A stretch of DNA of 64,000 nt. Origin: Endobacter medicaginis. GTDB lineage: Bacteria; Pseudomonadota; Alphaproteobacteria; Acetobacterales; Acetobacteraceae. Shown here one piece after another: positions 26,589 through 36,333 of the stretch. The stretch is from assembly GCF_014192375.1 (NCBI RefSeq), contig NZ_JACHXV010000010.1, forward strand, positions 40,234 through 104,233, given 5' to 3'. Made by a program: the position numbers and the translations under genes. A model generated the notes under the pieces. That model was given only the letters and a program-made list of their open reading frames with translations, did no database searches and was not told where the DNA came from. Numbering within the stretch: position 1 is the stretch's first letter; every line of letters begins with the position of its first letter.

Positions 26589-28324
26589 GCAGGCGGGCCG
26601 CGGACATCGTCACCGATGTCCTTCACGCCGCCGGGGTGAGGCGCATCTACGGTGTGGTCGGCGACAGCCTCAACGGCATCACCGAATCGCTGCGCGAGCG
26701 CGGCGACATCGACTGGATCCATGTCCGTCACGAGGAAACGGCCGCCTTCGCCGCCGGCGCCGAGGCGCAGCTCACCGGCAGTCTCGCCGTCTGCGCCGGT
26801 TCATGCGGGCCCGGCAACACGCATCTCATCAACGGGCTGTTCGACTGCCAGCGTACCCGCGTGCCTGTGCTCGCGATCGCCGCACAGATCCCGTCGGCCG
26901 AGATCGGACGCAACTACTTCCAGGAAACCAAGCCCGAAGACCTGTTCCGCGCCTGCAGCGATTTCTGCGAGCTGGTCTCCAATCCCGAGCAGCTGCCTGG
27001 CGTGCTGGAGACGGCGATCCGCAGCGCGATCGGCCGCCGCAGCGTCTCGGTGGTGGTGATCCCGGGCGATGTCGCCCTGCAGCCGGCCGAGGCTGCGATC
27101 TCGAAGCCGGCCGGGCTCGCACTCGCCGCACCGGTGGTGACACCCGATGCCCCGACGCTCGATGCGCTGGTCGCCCTTCTGGAGAAGGGCCAGAAGATCA
27201 CCCTGTTCTGCGGACGCGGCTGCCAGGGCGCGCATGATGAGGTGGTCGCGCTGGCCGAGACCCTCCAGGCACCGGTCGTGCATGCGCTGGGTGGCAAGGA
27301 GCATGTCGAGTGGGACAATCCCTGCGATGTCGGCATGACCGGGCTGATCGGCTTCTCCTCCGGCTATTACGCGATGAAGGAGTGCGACACGCTGCTGATG
27401 CTGGGGACCGACTTTCCCTACCGGCAGTTCTTTCCCGAGGGTGCGACGATCATCCAGGTCGACATCCGTCCGGAGAGCATCGGCCGGCGCGCGCCGATCA
27501 GCCTCGGCGTGCTCGGCGATGTCCGCGCGACGATCACCGCCCTGCTGCCGCGTCTGGAACGCCGCTCGAACGGCGAGCACCTCAAGACCAGCCTGGCGCA
27601 CTACGCCCGCGCGCGCGAAGGGCTCGACGATCTCGCCACCGGCACACCCGGCAAGCCGCCGATCCACCCGCAATACCTCACCCGCCTGCTCAGCGAGCGG
27701 GCGGCCGACGACGCGGTGTTCACCTTCGACGTCGGCACGGTGACGGTCTGGGCCGCGCGCTACCTCGAGATGAACGGACGCCGGCGGATGCTCGGCAGCC
27801 TCGCGCACGGCTCGATGGCCAATGCCCTGCCGCAGGCGATCGGCGCGCAGGCGGCCTTTCCGGGCCGGCAGGTGATCAGCCTGTCGGGCGATGGAGGATT
27901 CTCGATGCTGATGGGCGATTTCCTCACCCTGGCCCAGCAGAAGCTGCCGGTGAAGGTGGTGGTCTATAACAACGGCTCACTCGGTTTCGTCGCGCTTGAG
28001 ATGAAGGGCGGCGGCTTTCTGGAGTTCGGCACCGATCTCGAAAATCCCGATTTCGCCGCCCTGGCGTCGTCGATGGGCATCCATGCCCGGCGGGTCGAGG
28101 ACCCCGGTATGCTCGAGGCGGCGGTGGACGAAATCCTCGCCCATCCCGGTCCCGCCCTGCTGGATGTGGTCACCAACAAGCAGGAACTGGCGATGCCGCC
28201 AAAGCTGACCGCGACCGAAATCAAGGGGTTCGGCCTGTGGACGATGCGCGCCGTGCTCAACGGTCGTGGCGACGAGGTGATCGACCTCGTCCGGCACGGC
28301 AACATCCTCAAATCCCTGTTCTGA
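26585..28324 (+). CDS. poxB: Pyruvate:quinone oxidoreductase (pyruvate dehydrogenase, quinone)
   Basis: A 579-residue TPP/FAD enzyme that turns pyruvate into acetate and CO2, reducing quinone. The order is the PYR domain (HEETAAFAAGAEA, with catalytic Glu), the FAD domain, then the TPP domain with GDGGFSMLMGDF and, 25 residues on, VVYNN. The stretch GPGNTHLINGLFDC with IPSAEIGRNYFQET matches PoxB closely and separates it from acetolactate synthases. The C-terminal helix (VIDLVRHGNILKSLF) would bind the membrane. Translation is coupled to mqo. Confidence 0.94.
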   Translation: MSRRAADIVTDVLHAAGVRRIYGVVGDSLNGITESLRERGDIDWIHVRHEETAAFAAGAEAQLTGSLAVCAGSCGPGNTHLINGLFDCQRTRVPVLAIAAQIPSAEIGRNYFQETKPEDLFRACSDFCELVSNPEQLPGVLETAIRSAIGRRSVSVVVIPGDVALQPAEAAISKPAGLALAAPVVTPDAPTLDALVALLEKGQKITLFCGRGCQGAHDEVVALAETLQAPVVHALGGKEHVEWDNPCDVGMTGLIGFSSGYYAMKECDTLLMLGTDFPYRQFFPEGATIIQVDIRPESIGRRAPISLGVLGDVRATITALLPRLERRSNGEHLKTSLAHYARAREGLDDLATGTPGKPPIHPQYLTRLLSERAADDAVFTFDVGTVTVWAARYLEMNGRRRMLGSLAHGSMANALPQAIGAQAAFPGRQVISLSGDGGFSMLMGDFLTLAQQKLPVKVVVYNNGSLGFVALEMKGGGFLEFGTDLENPDFAALASSMGIHARRVEDPGMLEAAVDEILAHPGPALLDVVTNKQELAMPPKLTATEIKGFGLWTMRAVLNGRGDEVIDLVRHGNILKSLF

Positions 28325-28340
28325 GCCGGAGCCGACGCCC

Positions 28341-28727
28341 ATGCCGCTCGTCCGCATCGACACATTCGACGCCATCCACGACGCCACCGCGCGCGGCACG
28401 TTCGGCGAGGTGGTCTACGACGCCCTGCGCGCGATCGGGGTGCCGGAAGGCGACCGCTTCCAGATCCTGGCGGGCCATGCGTCGGGGGCGGTGGTCTACG
28501 GAAGCAACTATCTCGGCATCGAGCGGACCGACGGGTTCGTCGCGATCCAGATCACGCTCAATGCCGGCCGCACGCTGGCGCAGAAGCGCTCGCTGTTCGC
28601 CGCCATCGCCGACGGACTTGCCCGGCTCGGGGTGCGACGCGAGGACGTCTTCGTCAACCTCGTCGAGACGGCGAAGGAGAACTGGTCGTTCGGCAATGGC
28701 GAGGCCCAGTATGCCGAGGCCGGCTGA
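28341..28727 (+). CDS. Tautomerase-superfamily protein
   Basis: A 128-residue protein whose first residue after Met is proline (MPLVRIDTF), the catalytic base of the 4-oxalocrotonate tautomerase superfamily. The second beta-alpha-beta half contains GFVAIQITLNAGRTLAQKRSLF and VFVNLVETAKENWSFGNGEAQY, typical of the longer fused cis-CaaD/MSAD-like subgroup. The physiological substrate is unknown. It lies 16 bp after poxB and 29 bp before fumC, so it is probably co-transcribed. Confidence 0.86.
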   Translation: MPLVRIDTFDAIHDATARGTFGEVVYDALRAIGVPEGDRFQILAGHASGAVVYGSNYLGIERTDGFVAIQITLNAGRTLAQKRSLFAAIADGLARLGVRREDVFVNLVETAKENWSFGNGEAQYAEAG

Positions 28728-28756
28728 CCCCACCGCCGCAGGAAAGGACCACATCG

Positions 28757-30214
28757 ATGGCTGACCACACGCACCCGGTCATGCAGGACATCGCGATCGG
28801 ACTTGGCGATGGCGGCGGCTCGCGTCGCGAGTTCGATAGCATGGGCGATGTCGAGGTGCCCGCCGATCGCTACTGGGGGGCGCAGACGCAGCGTTCCCTG
28901 CAGCATTTCTCGATCGGCCACGACCGCATGCCCAAGGAGGTCTATCACGCCTACGGAATCGTCAAGAAAGCGGCGGCGATGGTCAACGCTGAGGAGGGGC
29001 GGCTGCCGCAATGGAAGGCGGATGCCATCATCCGCGCCGCCGACGAGGCGATCGCCGGCAAGCTCGATGCGGAGTTTCCGCTCTATGTCTGGCAGACCGG
29101 CTCGGGCACGCAGTCGAACATGAACGTCAACGAGGTGCTCTCGAACCGGGCGATCCAGTTGCTCGGCGGCACGCTCGGCTCGCAGCAGCCGATCGGCCCC
29201 AATGACGACGTCAACATGGGGCAGTCGTCGAACGACAGTTTCCCGACCGCGATGCACATCGCGACACTGACGCTGATCGACGACCGGCTGCTGCCGGAGC
29301 TCGGCCGGCTGGCCGGCGTGATCGAGACCAAGGCGGCGGCGTGGATGGAGGTGGTCAAGGTCGGGCGCACCCATCTCGAGGACGCGACGCCGCTTTCGGT
29401 CGGTCAGGAGTGGTCGGGCTGGGCGGCGCAGCTGCGCGACTGCATCCGCGAGATCGAGCACAGCCGAAGCGGTCTGTTCGAACTTGCCCTCGGCGGTACC
29501 GCGGTCGGCACCGGATTGAACGCGCCACGCGGGTTCTCGACGAAGGTGGCCGCACAGATCGCCGATCTGACCAACAAGCCGTTCGTGACCGCGCCCAACA
29601 AGTTCGCAGCCCAGGGCTCGCTGGATGCGATGGTCCGCGCCTCGGCCGCCCTGCGCGGTGCCGCGGTGGCACTGATGAAGATCGCCAACGACATGCGCTG
29701 GCTGGCCTCCGGCCCACGCTGCGGCTTCGGAGAGCTGAAACTGCCGGCCAACGAACCCGGCTCGTCGATCATGCCCGGCAAGGTCAACCCGACCCAGTGC
29801 GAGGCGATGGTGATGATTGCCATCCAGGTGATCGGCGACGACACCGCAGTGGCGTTCGCCGGCAGCCAGGGCAATTTCGAGCTCAATGCGATGCGCCCGA
29901 TCATCATCAACAATGTGCTGCATTCGGCGACCATCCTCGCCGATGGCTGCGAGAAGTTCCGCACCTACTCGGTCGAGGGCACCGAGCTCAACGAGAAACG
30001 GATCGGCGAGCTGCTGGAGAACACGCTGATGCTGGTCACCGCGCTGTCGCCGGTGATCGGCTACCAGAATGCCGCCCATATCGCCGAGGACGCCGAGGCG
30101 AACGGCACCACCCTGCGCGAGGCGGCGCTGAAATCCGGCAAGGTGACGGAGGCGGAGTTCGACCGCATCATCGTGCCGAAGGAGATGATCGGAGACGGCG
30201 TCGCCGGCGCCTAG
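28757..30214 (+). CDS. fumC: Fumarate hydratase, class II
   Basis: A 485-residue iron-independent fumarase. The superfamily signature GSSIMPGKVNP is present, as are TGSGTQSNMNVNEV and GQSSNDSFPTAMH, which contribute to the active site. The N-terminus is about 20 residues longer than E. coli FumC before the RREFDSMGDVEVP start; the ATG at 28757 has AAAGGA upstream, so the extension is probably real, although a later start is not excluded. It is the last gene of the cupin-mqo-poxB-tautomerase-fumC run and is convergent with the iminopeptidase gene. Confidence 0.95.
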   Translation: MADHTHPVMQDIAIGLGDGGGSRREFDSMGDVEVPADRYWGAQTQRSLQHFSIGHDRMPKEVYHAYGIVKKAAAMVNAEEGRLPQWKADAIIRAADEAIAGKLDAEFPLYVWQTGSGTQSNMNVNEVLSNRAIQLLGGTLGSQQPIGPNDDVNMGQSSNDSFPTAMHIATLTLIDDRLLPELGRLAGVIETKAAAWMEVVKVGRTHLEDATPLSVGQEWSGWAAQLRDCIREIEHSRSGLFELALGGTAVGTGLNAPRGFSTKVAAQIADLTNKPFVTAPNKFAAQGSLDAMVRASAALRGAAVALMKIANDMRWLASGPRCGFGELKLPANEPGSSIMPGKVNPTQCEAMVMIAIQVIGDDTAVAFAGSQGNFELNAMRPIIINNVLHSATILADGCEKFRTYSVEGTELNEKRIGELLENTLMLVTALSPVIGYQNAAHIAEDAEANGTTLREAALKSGKVTEAEFDRIIVPKEMIGDGVAGA

Positions 30215-30246
30215 AACGCGCAGACGGAGCTGCCGCATGACACCCT

Positions 30247-31194
30247 TCAGCGCGCGCGGAAGCGCTCCACCGCCGCGATCAGCGCGCTGCGGATGCCTGG
30301 CTCCAGAGCCGAGTGCCCGGCGGCCGGGATCACGTTCAGCCGCGCCGCCGGCCACGCGGCGGCGAGCTCGAACGCGCTGACCGGCGGGCAGATCATGTCA
30401 TAGCGGCCCTGGATGATCTCGCCCGGCAGGTGCGCGATACGGTCCATCCCGCCCAGCAGCCCGGCCTCGGGCAGGAATAGGTCGTGGGCGAAGTAATGCG
30501 CCTCGATCCTGGCCAGACCCAGCGCGGCGCGGTCATAGGCGAAGCTCGCCACCCCCTCGGGGGCCGGCAACAGCGTGCTGCATGACCCCTCATAGGTCGA
30601 CCAGGCGCGCGCCGCCGGGCCATGGACGTTCGGGTCGGGATCGGTCAGCCGGCGCAGGTAGCTGCCCAGCAGGTCGTCGCGCTCCGCCTCGGGCAGGTGC
30701 GAGACGAAGGTATCGTGCGCGTCGGGAAAGAACTGCGCCAGCCCGTGCAGGAACCACGCCACCTCGCTGCGCCGGCCCAGGAACACGCCGCGCAGCACGA
30801 GGCCAAGCACCCGGTCGGGACAGGCCTGCGCATAGGCCAGGGCCAGGGTCGAGCCCCATGAGCCGCCGAACAGCAGCCAGTCGGTGATGCCGAGATGGCG
30901 GCGCAAAATCTCGATGTCGTCGATCAGCGTCGCGGTGGTGTTGGCGGCAAGCTCGCCCAGCGGGCGCGAGCGGCCCGCCCCGCGCTGGTCGAAGATCACC
31001 ACCCGCCAGAAACCGGGATCGAAGAAGCGCCGGTGCACGGTGCCCGCCCCTGCGCCGGGCCCGCCATGCAGGAACAGCACCGCCGGGCCGGCCGGATGGC
31101 CGACCTGCTCCCAGTAGATCACATGCCCGTCGCCGACCCGCAGATATCCGGTCTCGTAGGGGGCGATATGGGGATAGAGATCACCGCGCGGCAT
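30247..31194 (-). CDS. pip: Proline iminopeptidase
   Basis: A 315-residue alpha/beta hydrolase that removes N-terminal proline. The oxyanion element HGGPGAG (about 42-48), the DQRGAGRS motif (about 70-77), and the nucleophile Ser in GGSWGS (about 108-113) are those of the S33 family; the acid is in QGRYDMICPP and the His in AAGHSA. The ATG at 31194 gives the standard N-terminus (YPHIAPYETGYL). It probably shares a promoter region with the divergent DUF423 gene. Confidence 0.93.
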   Translation of the reverse strand: MPRGDLYPHIAPYETGYLRVGDGHVIYWEQVGHPAGPAVLFLHGGPGAGAGTVHRRFFDPGFWRVVIFDQRGAGRSRPLGELAANTTATLIDDIEILRRHLGITDWLLFGGSWGSTLALAYAQACPDRVLGLVLRGVFLGRRSEVAWFLHGLAQFFPDAHDTFVSHLPEAERDDLLGSYLRRLTDPDPNVHGPAARAWSTYEGSCSTLLPAPEGVASFAYDRAALGLARIEAHYFAHDLFLPEAGLLGGMDRIAHLPGEIIQGRYDMICPPVSAFELAAAWPAARLNVIPAAGHSALEPGIRSALIAAVERFRAR

Positions 31195-31245
31195 GCCAGC
31201 ATCGAAGCATTTTTCGCCAGCCCTGTCCCGGGCTAGAAGCACCGC

Positions 31246-31638
31246 ATGCCGACGACGACACAGCGCCTCGCCCCCCTCACCCGCCTCTGGCTGGCCGCCG
31301 CCGGCCTGTTCGGCGCGAGCGGGATGGTCATCGCCGCCCTGCTTGCCCATCGCGCCGCGGGCGTCGCCCCGACCGGGCTCGCTCTGGCGCACACCGCCCT
31401 GGAGATCCAGATCTGGCACGCGCTGGCTTTGCTCGGCATCGCTGCCCTGTGCGAACGGCGTCACAGCCGCGTCCTGAGCCTCGCCGGCACCGGATTCGTG
31501 CTGGGCACGCTCGCTTTCAGCGGCGCGGTCTACGCCGCCGCCCTCGGCGCACCCCCCGGCTGGCCGATCGCGCCGGTGGGCGGCACGCTGCTGATCCTCT
31601 CCTGGGCGGCGCTCGTCGCTGCCGCGGCCGCGGGCTGA
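31246..31638 (+). CDS. DUF423 family membrane protein
   Basis: A 130-residue protein with four hydrophobic helices. It matches the DUF423 (YgdD-like) pattern: an N-terminal GLFGASGMVIAALLAH segment, LALAHTALEIQIWHALALL, then GTGFVLGTLAFSGAVY and the final APVGGTLLILSW. The function is unknown. The stop lies 11 bp before the RlmM-like methyltransferase, so the two are probably one operon. Confidence 0.86.
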   Translation: MPTTTQRLAPLTRLWLAAAGLFGASGMVIAALLAHRAAGVAPTGLALAHTALEIQIWHALALLGIAALCERRHSRVLSLAGTGFVLGTLAFSGAVYAAALGAPPGWPIAPVGGTLLILSWAALVAAAAAG

Positions 31639-31649
31639 GGCAGCAGACA

Positions 31650-32570
31650 ATGACGATCCGCAGCGCCTATCTCGCCGACGAGGCGCTGGACGTGCCGCTC
31701 GCCGAGGACCTCGCCCGGCGCGGGGTGACGATCGAGCGCTGGCATCATGGCCTCGCCCTGTCCACGCAGCCACCGGTGGAGACGCCATGGGCGCTCGACA
31801 TCTGGACCGATCCACGCACGATCGCGATCGGTTCGATCGGCGAGGCGGCCCGTGCCCTGCGCGCGATCCAGCGCAACTGGGCGCACCAGCCGGGCGAGCT
31901 GCATCGCCGCAGCGCGCTGATCGCCGCCGCATTGCCGCCGGTCAAGGCCGCGGCACTGCGCTTTCCACAGGCCGCACCCACGGCGCCGCTCGGCGCGTGG
32001 ACGCTGCTCGAGCCGGGGCTGCTGCTGGCCAGCCCGACCAGGACCAGCCCGTTCGCGGCAGGGGTATGCCGCTTCGAGGAGGATCGCACCGGGCCGCCGT
32101 CGCGCGCCTATCTCAAGCTGTGGGAAGCGCTGGCCCGGCTCGGATACTGGCCGCTTCCGGGGGAACGCTGTGTCGATCTTGGCGCCTCGCCCGGCGGGTG
32201 GAGCTGGGCGCTGGCGACCCTGGGTGCGGAGGTGATTTCGGTCGATCGCGCACCGCTCGATCCGGCAGTGGCGTCGCTGCCCAACGTGACAGTGCGCCAG
32301 GAGAGCGCGTTCGGCATCGAGCCCTTCGCCACCGACTGGCTGTTTTCCGACATCATCGCCTATCCGCAGCGCCTGCACGGGCTGCTGTCGCGCTGGATCG
32401 ACAGCGCGCTGGCACCGCGCATCGTCTGCACGATCAAGTACCAGGGCAGCACAGACCATGCCGCGACCGACGCGCTCGCCGCCCTGCCGGGCGCGCGGCT
32501 GCTGCACCTGTCGCATAACCGCCATGAACTGACATTCTTTCGGGACACGACCGGCGGTCCGGCGCGTTGA
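31650..32570 (+). CDS. RlmM/FtsJ-like SAM-dependent methyltransferase
   Basis: A 306-residue protein. The N-terminal half (to about 155) is weakly conserved and corresponds to the RNA-binding part of RlmM. The C-terminal half has the Rossmann fold: CVDLGASPGGWSWAL binds SAM, followed by ISVDRAPLD, the acidic FSDIIAYP and CTIKYQG; together with the earlier AYLKLWEA lysine these form the K-D-K-E set of 2'-O-methyltransferases. RlmM methylates C2498 of 23S rRNA. This protein is shorter than E. coli RlmM, so the exact target is inferred. Confidence 0.8.
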   Translation: MTIRSAYLADEALDVPLAEDLARRGVTIERWHHGLALSTQPPVETPWALDIWTDPRTIAIGSIGEAARALRAIQRNWAHQPGELHRRSALIAAALPPVKAAALRFPQAAPTAPLGAWTLLEPGLLLASPTRTSPFAAGVCRFEEDRTGPPSRAYLKLWEALARLGYWPLPGERCVDLGASPGGWSWALATLGAEVISVDRAPLDPAVASLPNVTVRQESAFGIEPFATDWLFSDIIAYPQRLHGLLSRWIDSALAPRIVCTIKYQGSTDHAATDALAALPGARLLHLSHNRHELTFFRDTTGGPAR

Positions 32571-32600
32571 GGTCGCTCAACCGCAGGAAAGAGGCCCCCA

Positions 32601-33005
32601 ATGACGCAGATTCCGCATGACACGCTGGTCGTCGTCGCCGATGGCGGACAGGCGGTGCTGTATCGCAACACCGCACGCGATTCCGAATCGCCGCAACTGC
32701 GCGAGGAACGCCGTCTCAAGCCCGGCCAGTTCAGCGGCCAGGGGCCGTCCGGCTCGCGGCCCGAGGATCAGTCGGTCAAGCAGACCGCGCACGCGACCTT
32801 CATCAAGGAGCTCGCCCAGACGATCGAGCAGATGGTGGCACAGAAGAAGGCCGAACATCTGGTGGTGATCGCCGACCCGACCTCGCTGGGCGAATTCCGC
32901 GACGCGGCCCACAAGAGCGTTCAGGCGGCGACGATCAGGACCCTGTCGAAGGACCTGACCCACGAGAGCCCGGCCCAGATCGCCAAGGCGCTCGAGAAGG
33001 CGTGA
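32601..33005 (+). CDS. Host attachment family protein
   Basis: A 134-residue protein of the family first described as required for attachment of Agrobacterium to plant cells (PF10116); similar proteins are now grouped with archaeal/bacterial release-factor-like folds. The signatures VVVADGGQAVLYRN (about 10-23) and HLVVIADPTSLGEFRDAAHKSV (about 88-109) are clear. No signal peptide is seen, so it is cytoplasmic, and a direct role in adhesion is doubtful. It lies 30 bp after the methyltransferase and is convergent with the RND gene. Confidence 0.82.
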   Translation: MTQIPHDTLVVVADGGQAVLYRNTARDSESPQLREERRLKPGQFSGQGPSGSRPEDQSVKQTAHATFIKELAQTIEQMVAQKKAEHLVVIADPTSLGEFRDAAHKSVQAATIRTLSKDLTHESPAQIAKALEKA

Positions 33006-33009
33006 GGCC

Positions 33010-36000
33010 TCAGCGCGACGCGCCGACCAGCCGGGCGATGCCCCGGTCGCGTCGGCGCGCCGCCCAGTGTCCGACCCGATCGAGGAACAGATAGACGGCC
33101 GGCGTCGAATACAACGTCAGTGCCTGGCTGACGACGAGACCGCCGATCACGGCGATGCCGAGCGGCCGGCGGATTTCCGAGCCGTAGCCATGGCCTGCCA
33201 CCAGCGGGATGGCACCGAAGGCCGCGGCCAGCGTGGTCATGATGATCGGGCGGAAACGCAGCACGCAGGCGCGATGCACGGCGTCGATCGGCGACAGTCC
33301 CTCCTCGCGCTCCGCCTGGATGGCGAAGTCGATCACCAGGATGGCGTTCTTCTTGACGATGCCGATCAGCAGCACGATCGCCAGCAGCGCCATGATCGAG
33401 AATTTCTGCCCCGTGACCAGCAGGGCCAGCACCGCGCCCGCACCCGCCGAGGGCAGGGTGGAGAGAATGGTGATCGGGTGGACGAAGCTCTCGTAGAGGA
33501 TGCCGAGGGTGACGTAGATCAGCGCGAGCGCGCCGATCAGCACGAAAACCTCGTTCAAGGCCGATTTCTGGCTCTCGGCGGCGTCCCCCGCCAGCGCGCC
33601 GTGCAAAGAGGACGGGGCATGGATCGCCACCAGTTCCTGATTGATCGCGGCGGTGGCGGCGGCCAGCGAGCCACCCTTGGGCAGGTTGAACGACAGTGTG
33701 GCGGCGGCGAACCCGTTGTCGTGCGAAACGGTGAGGGCTGCCAGCGAAGGCTCGACGCGGGCCACCACATCGAGCGGCACGCGGCTCTCCACCGATGCGG
33801 AGATCGCCTGCCCGGTGGAGGCGCCCCTGCCGCCGGCGAGCGCGTTGGTCTGGGCGTTCTTCTGCGCACGCTGGTCGACGGTGCTGGAGGCCGACGAGGC
33901 GGTGGCGATGGTGTTGGAGGTGGCACTGCCCGAAGGGCTGCCGCCGGAAATCGTCACCCAGGTGTGGTCGAGCAGGGAAGCGTTGTCGCTGTAGCGGGGG
34001 GCGGCTTCCATCACCACCGCATACTGGCCGAGCGGCTCGTGCATCTGCGTGACTTGACGCTGGCCGACATAGTCGAACAGCGTGTTGGCGATCATCTGCG
34101 GCGTCACACCGTAGCGCGCCGCCGCCTCGCGGATGATGCGGATCGACGCCTGCTGCGAGCCGCGGTCGTGATCGGAGCTGACATCCGACAGCTCGGGCCG
34201 GCGGCGCAGCGCCTCCACCAGACGCGGCATCCAGATGTCGAGATCGGCGGCATTGTCGCTGTGCAGCGTGTACTGGTTGGTAGCGTCCGAGGAGCGCCCG
34301 CCATTGCCGAAGATCGAACCCGACGAGACGTGGAACTCCGCCCCCACCATGTCGCGCAGCGAGCGGTTGAGGCGCTCGCCGATCTCGCTGGCCGAGGCGG
34401 TACGGTCCGCCTTGTCCTTGAGCTTGATGAACGAGGTCGCCGTATTGCCGGGACTGCCGTTGTCGCCGCCACCGATGAAGCCAACGAGGGATTCGACATC
34501 GGGATCGGCAAGCACCGCCGTCTGCGCCTGAAGCAGCTTGGCGTTCATGTTGGAAAACGAGATCGACGGCTCACCGCGCAGGATACCGCGCAGCGTGCCG
34601 GTGTCCGAGCTCGGCATCATCTCCTTGGGGATCACCACCACCATCGCGATGGTGGCGATGAAGGCAAACGGCACCGAGGCGAGCAGCAGCCGGCGGTGGC
34701 GCAGGGCGCGCACCAGCGAACGCTCGTAGCCACGCGTGATCGCCGCCACCCCGCGCTCGAAGATGCGGCCGAAGCCACGCGTGGGATGCGCCTCCGCGTC
34801 ATGGGCGGCAATCGTCAGGATGCGTGAGCACAGCATCGGCGCGAGCGTGAGCGAGACCACCAGCGAGAGACTCACCGCCATCACCATGGTGCCGGAGAAT
34901 TCCTTCAGCAGCATGCCGGCGATGCCGGGCATCAGCAGCAGCGGCAGGAACACCGCCACCAGGGAGACGGTGATGGAGATCACGGTGAAGGCGACCTCGC
35001 CGGCACCGCGCAGGGCGGCCTCGCGACGCGAATACCCCATCTCCATGAAGCGCGCGACGTTCTCCAGCACCACGATCGCGTCGTCGACGACGAAACCGAC
35101 CGCGATGGTCAGCGCCATCAGCGACAGCGTGTTGAGCGAATAGCCGGCCAGTTCCATCGCACCGAAGGTGGCGACGATGGAGATCGCGATCGCGGCCGCC
35201 GGGATGATCACCGCCTGCCAGCTCCGCAAAAAGGCCAGCACCACCAGCACGACCAGCACCACCGACAGCAGCAGCGTCATTGCCGTCTCGTGCAGCGACG
35301 AGCGGATCATCACCGAGCGGTCGAGCGAGACATCCATGTGCACGTCCGGCGGCAGGGCGGCCACGATCTGCGGCAGGATGGCGCGGATGGTGTCGTTGAC
35401 GCGAATGACATTGGCCGAGGTCTGCGGGTTGACCACCACCGCGACCGAGCGATGACCGTTGAAATAGGACACCGTCTTGCGGTCTTCGCCGGCGTCGGTG
35501 AGGGTGGCGACATCTGACAGATGGATCGGCGCGCCGTTGCGCCAGCCGATGATCAGGCCGCGGAAATCGGCGGCCTTGCGGGCACGGTCGTTGGTCTCCA
35601 GCATCAGTCGATCGGGGCCCTGATCGATGAAGCCCTTCGGCGACTGCGCATTGGCGTTCGACAGCGCGGCACGCACGTCCTCGGGGCCAAGGCCGAGCTG
35701 GAACAGCGCGAGCGGATCGAGCTCGACACGCACCGCCGGCTTCGAGCTGCCGAAGATCTGCACCTGACCGACGCCCTTGATGTTCGACAGCCGCCGCTGC
35801 ATCAGGTTGTTGGCCAAGTCGTAGAGCTCGAACTCGTTGCGGGTCGGCGAGGTCAGGCTGAGGATGTAGATCGGAAACGTGGCCGGGTTGATCTTGAAAT
35901 AGGTCGGCGCGCCGACGATCGAGGTCGGCAGGTCGAGGCGCGCGTCCTGCAACGCCGCTTCCACATCGCGCGCCGCCGCATCGACGTTTCGCGAACTGTC

Positions 36001-36285
36001 GAACTGCACCACGATCTGCGCGCCGCTCTGGGTGGAATCGGAAGTGATCTGGTCGACCCCGGCGATCTGGCCGAGATGGCGCTCGATCGGGGCGGCGACG
36101 TTGGCCGCGACCTCGCTCGGCGTGCCGCCTGGCTGCTGTACCGCGACCAGGATCACCGGCAGGTCGAGCGCGGGCAGGTCGGAGGCCGGCAGGCGCGTGA
36201 AGGCCAGTACGCCGCCGAGCAGCAGCCCGATGGCCAGCAGCAGCGTCGCGACCGGGCGCGCGATGAAGGGGGCGGTGGGGTTCAC
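33010..36285 (-). CDS. RND efflux transporter, inner membrane permease (MdtB/MdtC-like)
   Basis: A 1091-residue proton-driven pump with the AcrB layout: TM1 (about 12-30), a large periplasmic domain, TM2-6, a second periplasmic domain and TM7-12. The proton-relay Asp pair is in GFVVDDAIVVLEN (about residue 400). The multidrug type is shown by PVATLLLAIGLLLGG and LDLPVILVAVQQPGG. The second periplasmic domain has a low-complexity Ser/Ala insert near residues 780-830. The only start is GTG 36285. No membrane-fusion or outer membrane partner is adjacent, so it must share partners encoded elsewhere. Confidence 0.92.
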   Translation of the reverse strand: MNPTAPFIARPVATLLLAIGLLLGGVLAFTRLPASDLPALDLPVILVAVQQPGGTPSEVAANVAAPIERHLGQIAGVDQITSDSTQSGAQIVVQFDSSRNVDAAARDVEAALQDARLDLPTSIVGAPTYFKINPATFPIYILSLTSPTRNEFELYDLANNLMQRRLSNIKGVGQVQIFGSSKPAVRVELDPLALFQLGLGPEDVRAALSNANAQSPKGFIDQGPDRLMLETNDRARKAADFRGLIIGWRNGAPIHLSDVATLTDAGEDRKTVSYFNGHRSVAVVVNPQTSANVIRVNDTIRAILPQIVAALPPDVHMDVSLDRSVMIRSSLHETAMTLLLSVVLVVLVVLAFLRSWQAVIIPAAAIAISIVATFGAMELAGYSLNTLSLMALTIAVGFVVDDAIVVLENVARFMEMGYSRREAALRGAGEVAFTVISITVSLVAVFLPLLLMPGIAGMLLKEFSGTMVMAVSLSLVVSLTLAPMLCSRILTIAAHDAEAHPTRGFGRIFERGVAAITRGYERSLVRALRHRRLLLASVPFAFIATIAMVVVIPKEMMPSSDTGTLRGILRGEPSISFSNMNAKLLQAQTAVLADPDVESLVGFIGGGDNGSPGNTATSFIKLKDKADRTASASEIGERLNRSLRDMVGAEFHVSSGSIFGNGGRSSDATNQYTLHSDNAADLDIWMPRLVEALRRRPELSDVSSDHDRGSQQASIRIIREAAARYGVTPQMIANTLFDYVGQRQVTQMHEPLGQYAVVMEAAPRYSDNASLLDHTWVTISGGSPSGSATSNTIATASSASSTVDQRAQKNAQTNALAGGRGASTGQAISASVESRVPLDVVARVEPSLAALTVSHDNGFAAATLSFNLPKGGSLAAATAAINQELVAIHAPSSLHGALAGDAAESQKSALNEVFVLIGALALIYVTLGILYESFVHPITILSTLPSAGAGAVLALLVTGQKFSIMALLAIVLLIGIVKKNAILVIDFAIQAEREEGLSPIDAVHRACVLRFRPIIMTTLAAAFGAIPLVAGHGYGSEIRRPLGIAVIGGLVVSQALTLYSTPAVYLFLDRVGHWAARRRDRGIARLVGASR

Positions 36286-36333
36286 CCGGGCATCGTGCCC
36301 GGGCGGCGGTCGTTGTCAATGGAAAGGTTGTTT

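Noticed and set aside
26585..28324. Acetolactate synthase
   Set aside because: The PoxB-specific segment with NTHLINGLFDC and the C-terminal membrane helix, together with Mqo next door, favour pyruvate:quinone oxidoreductase.
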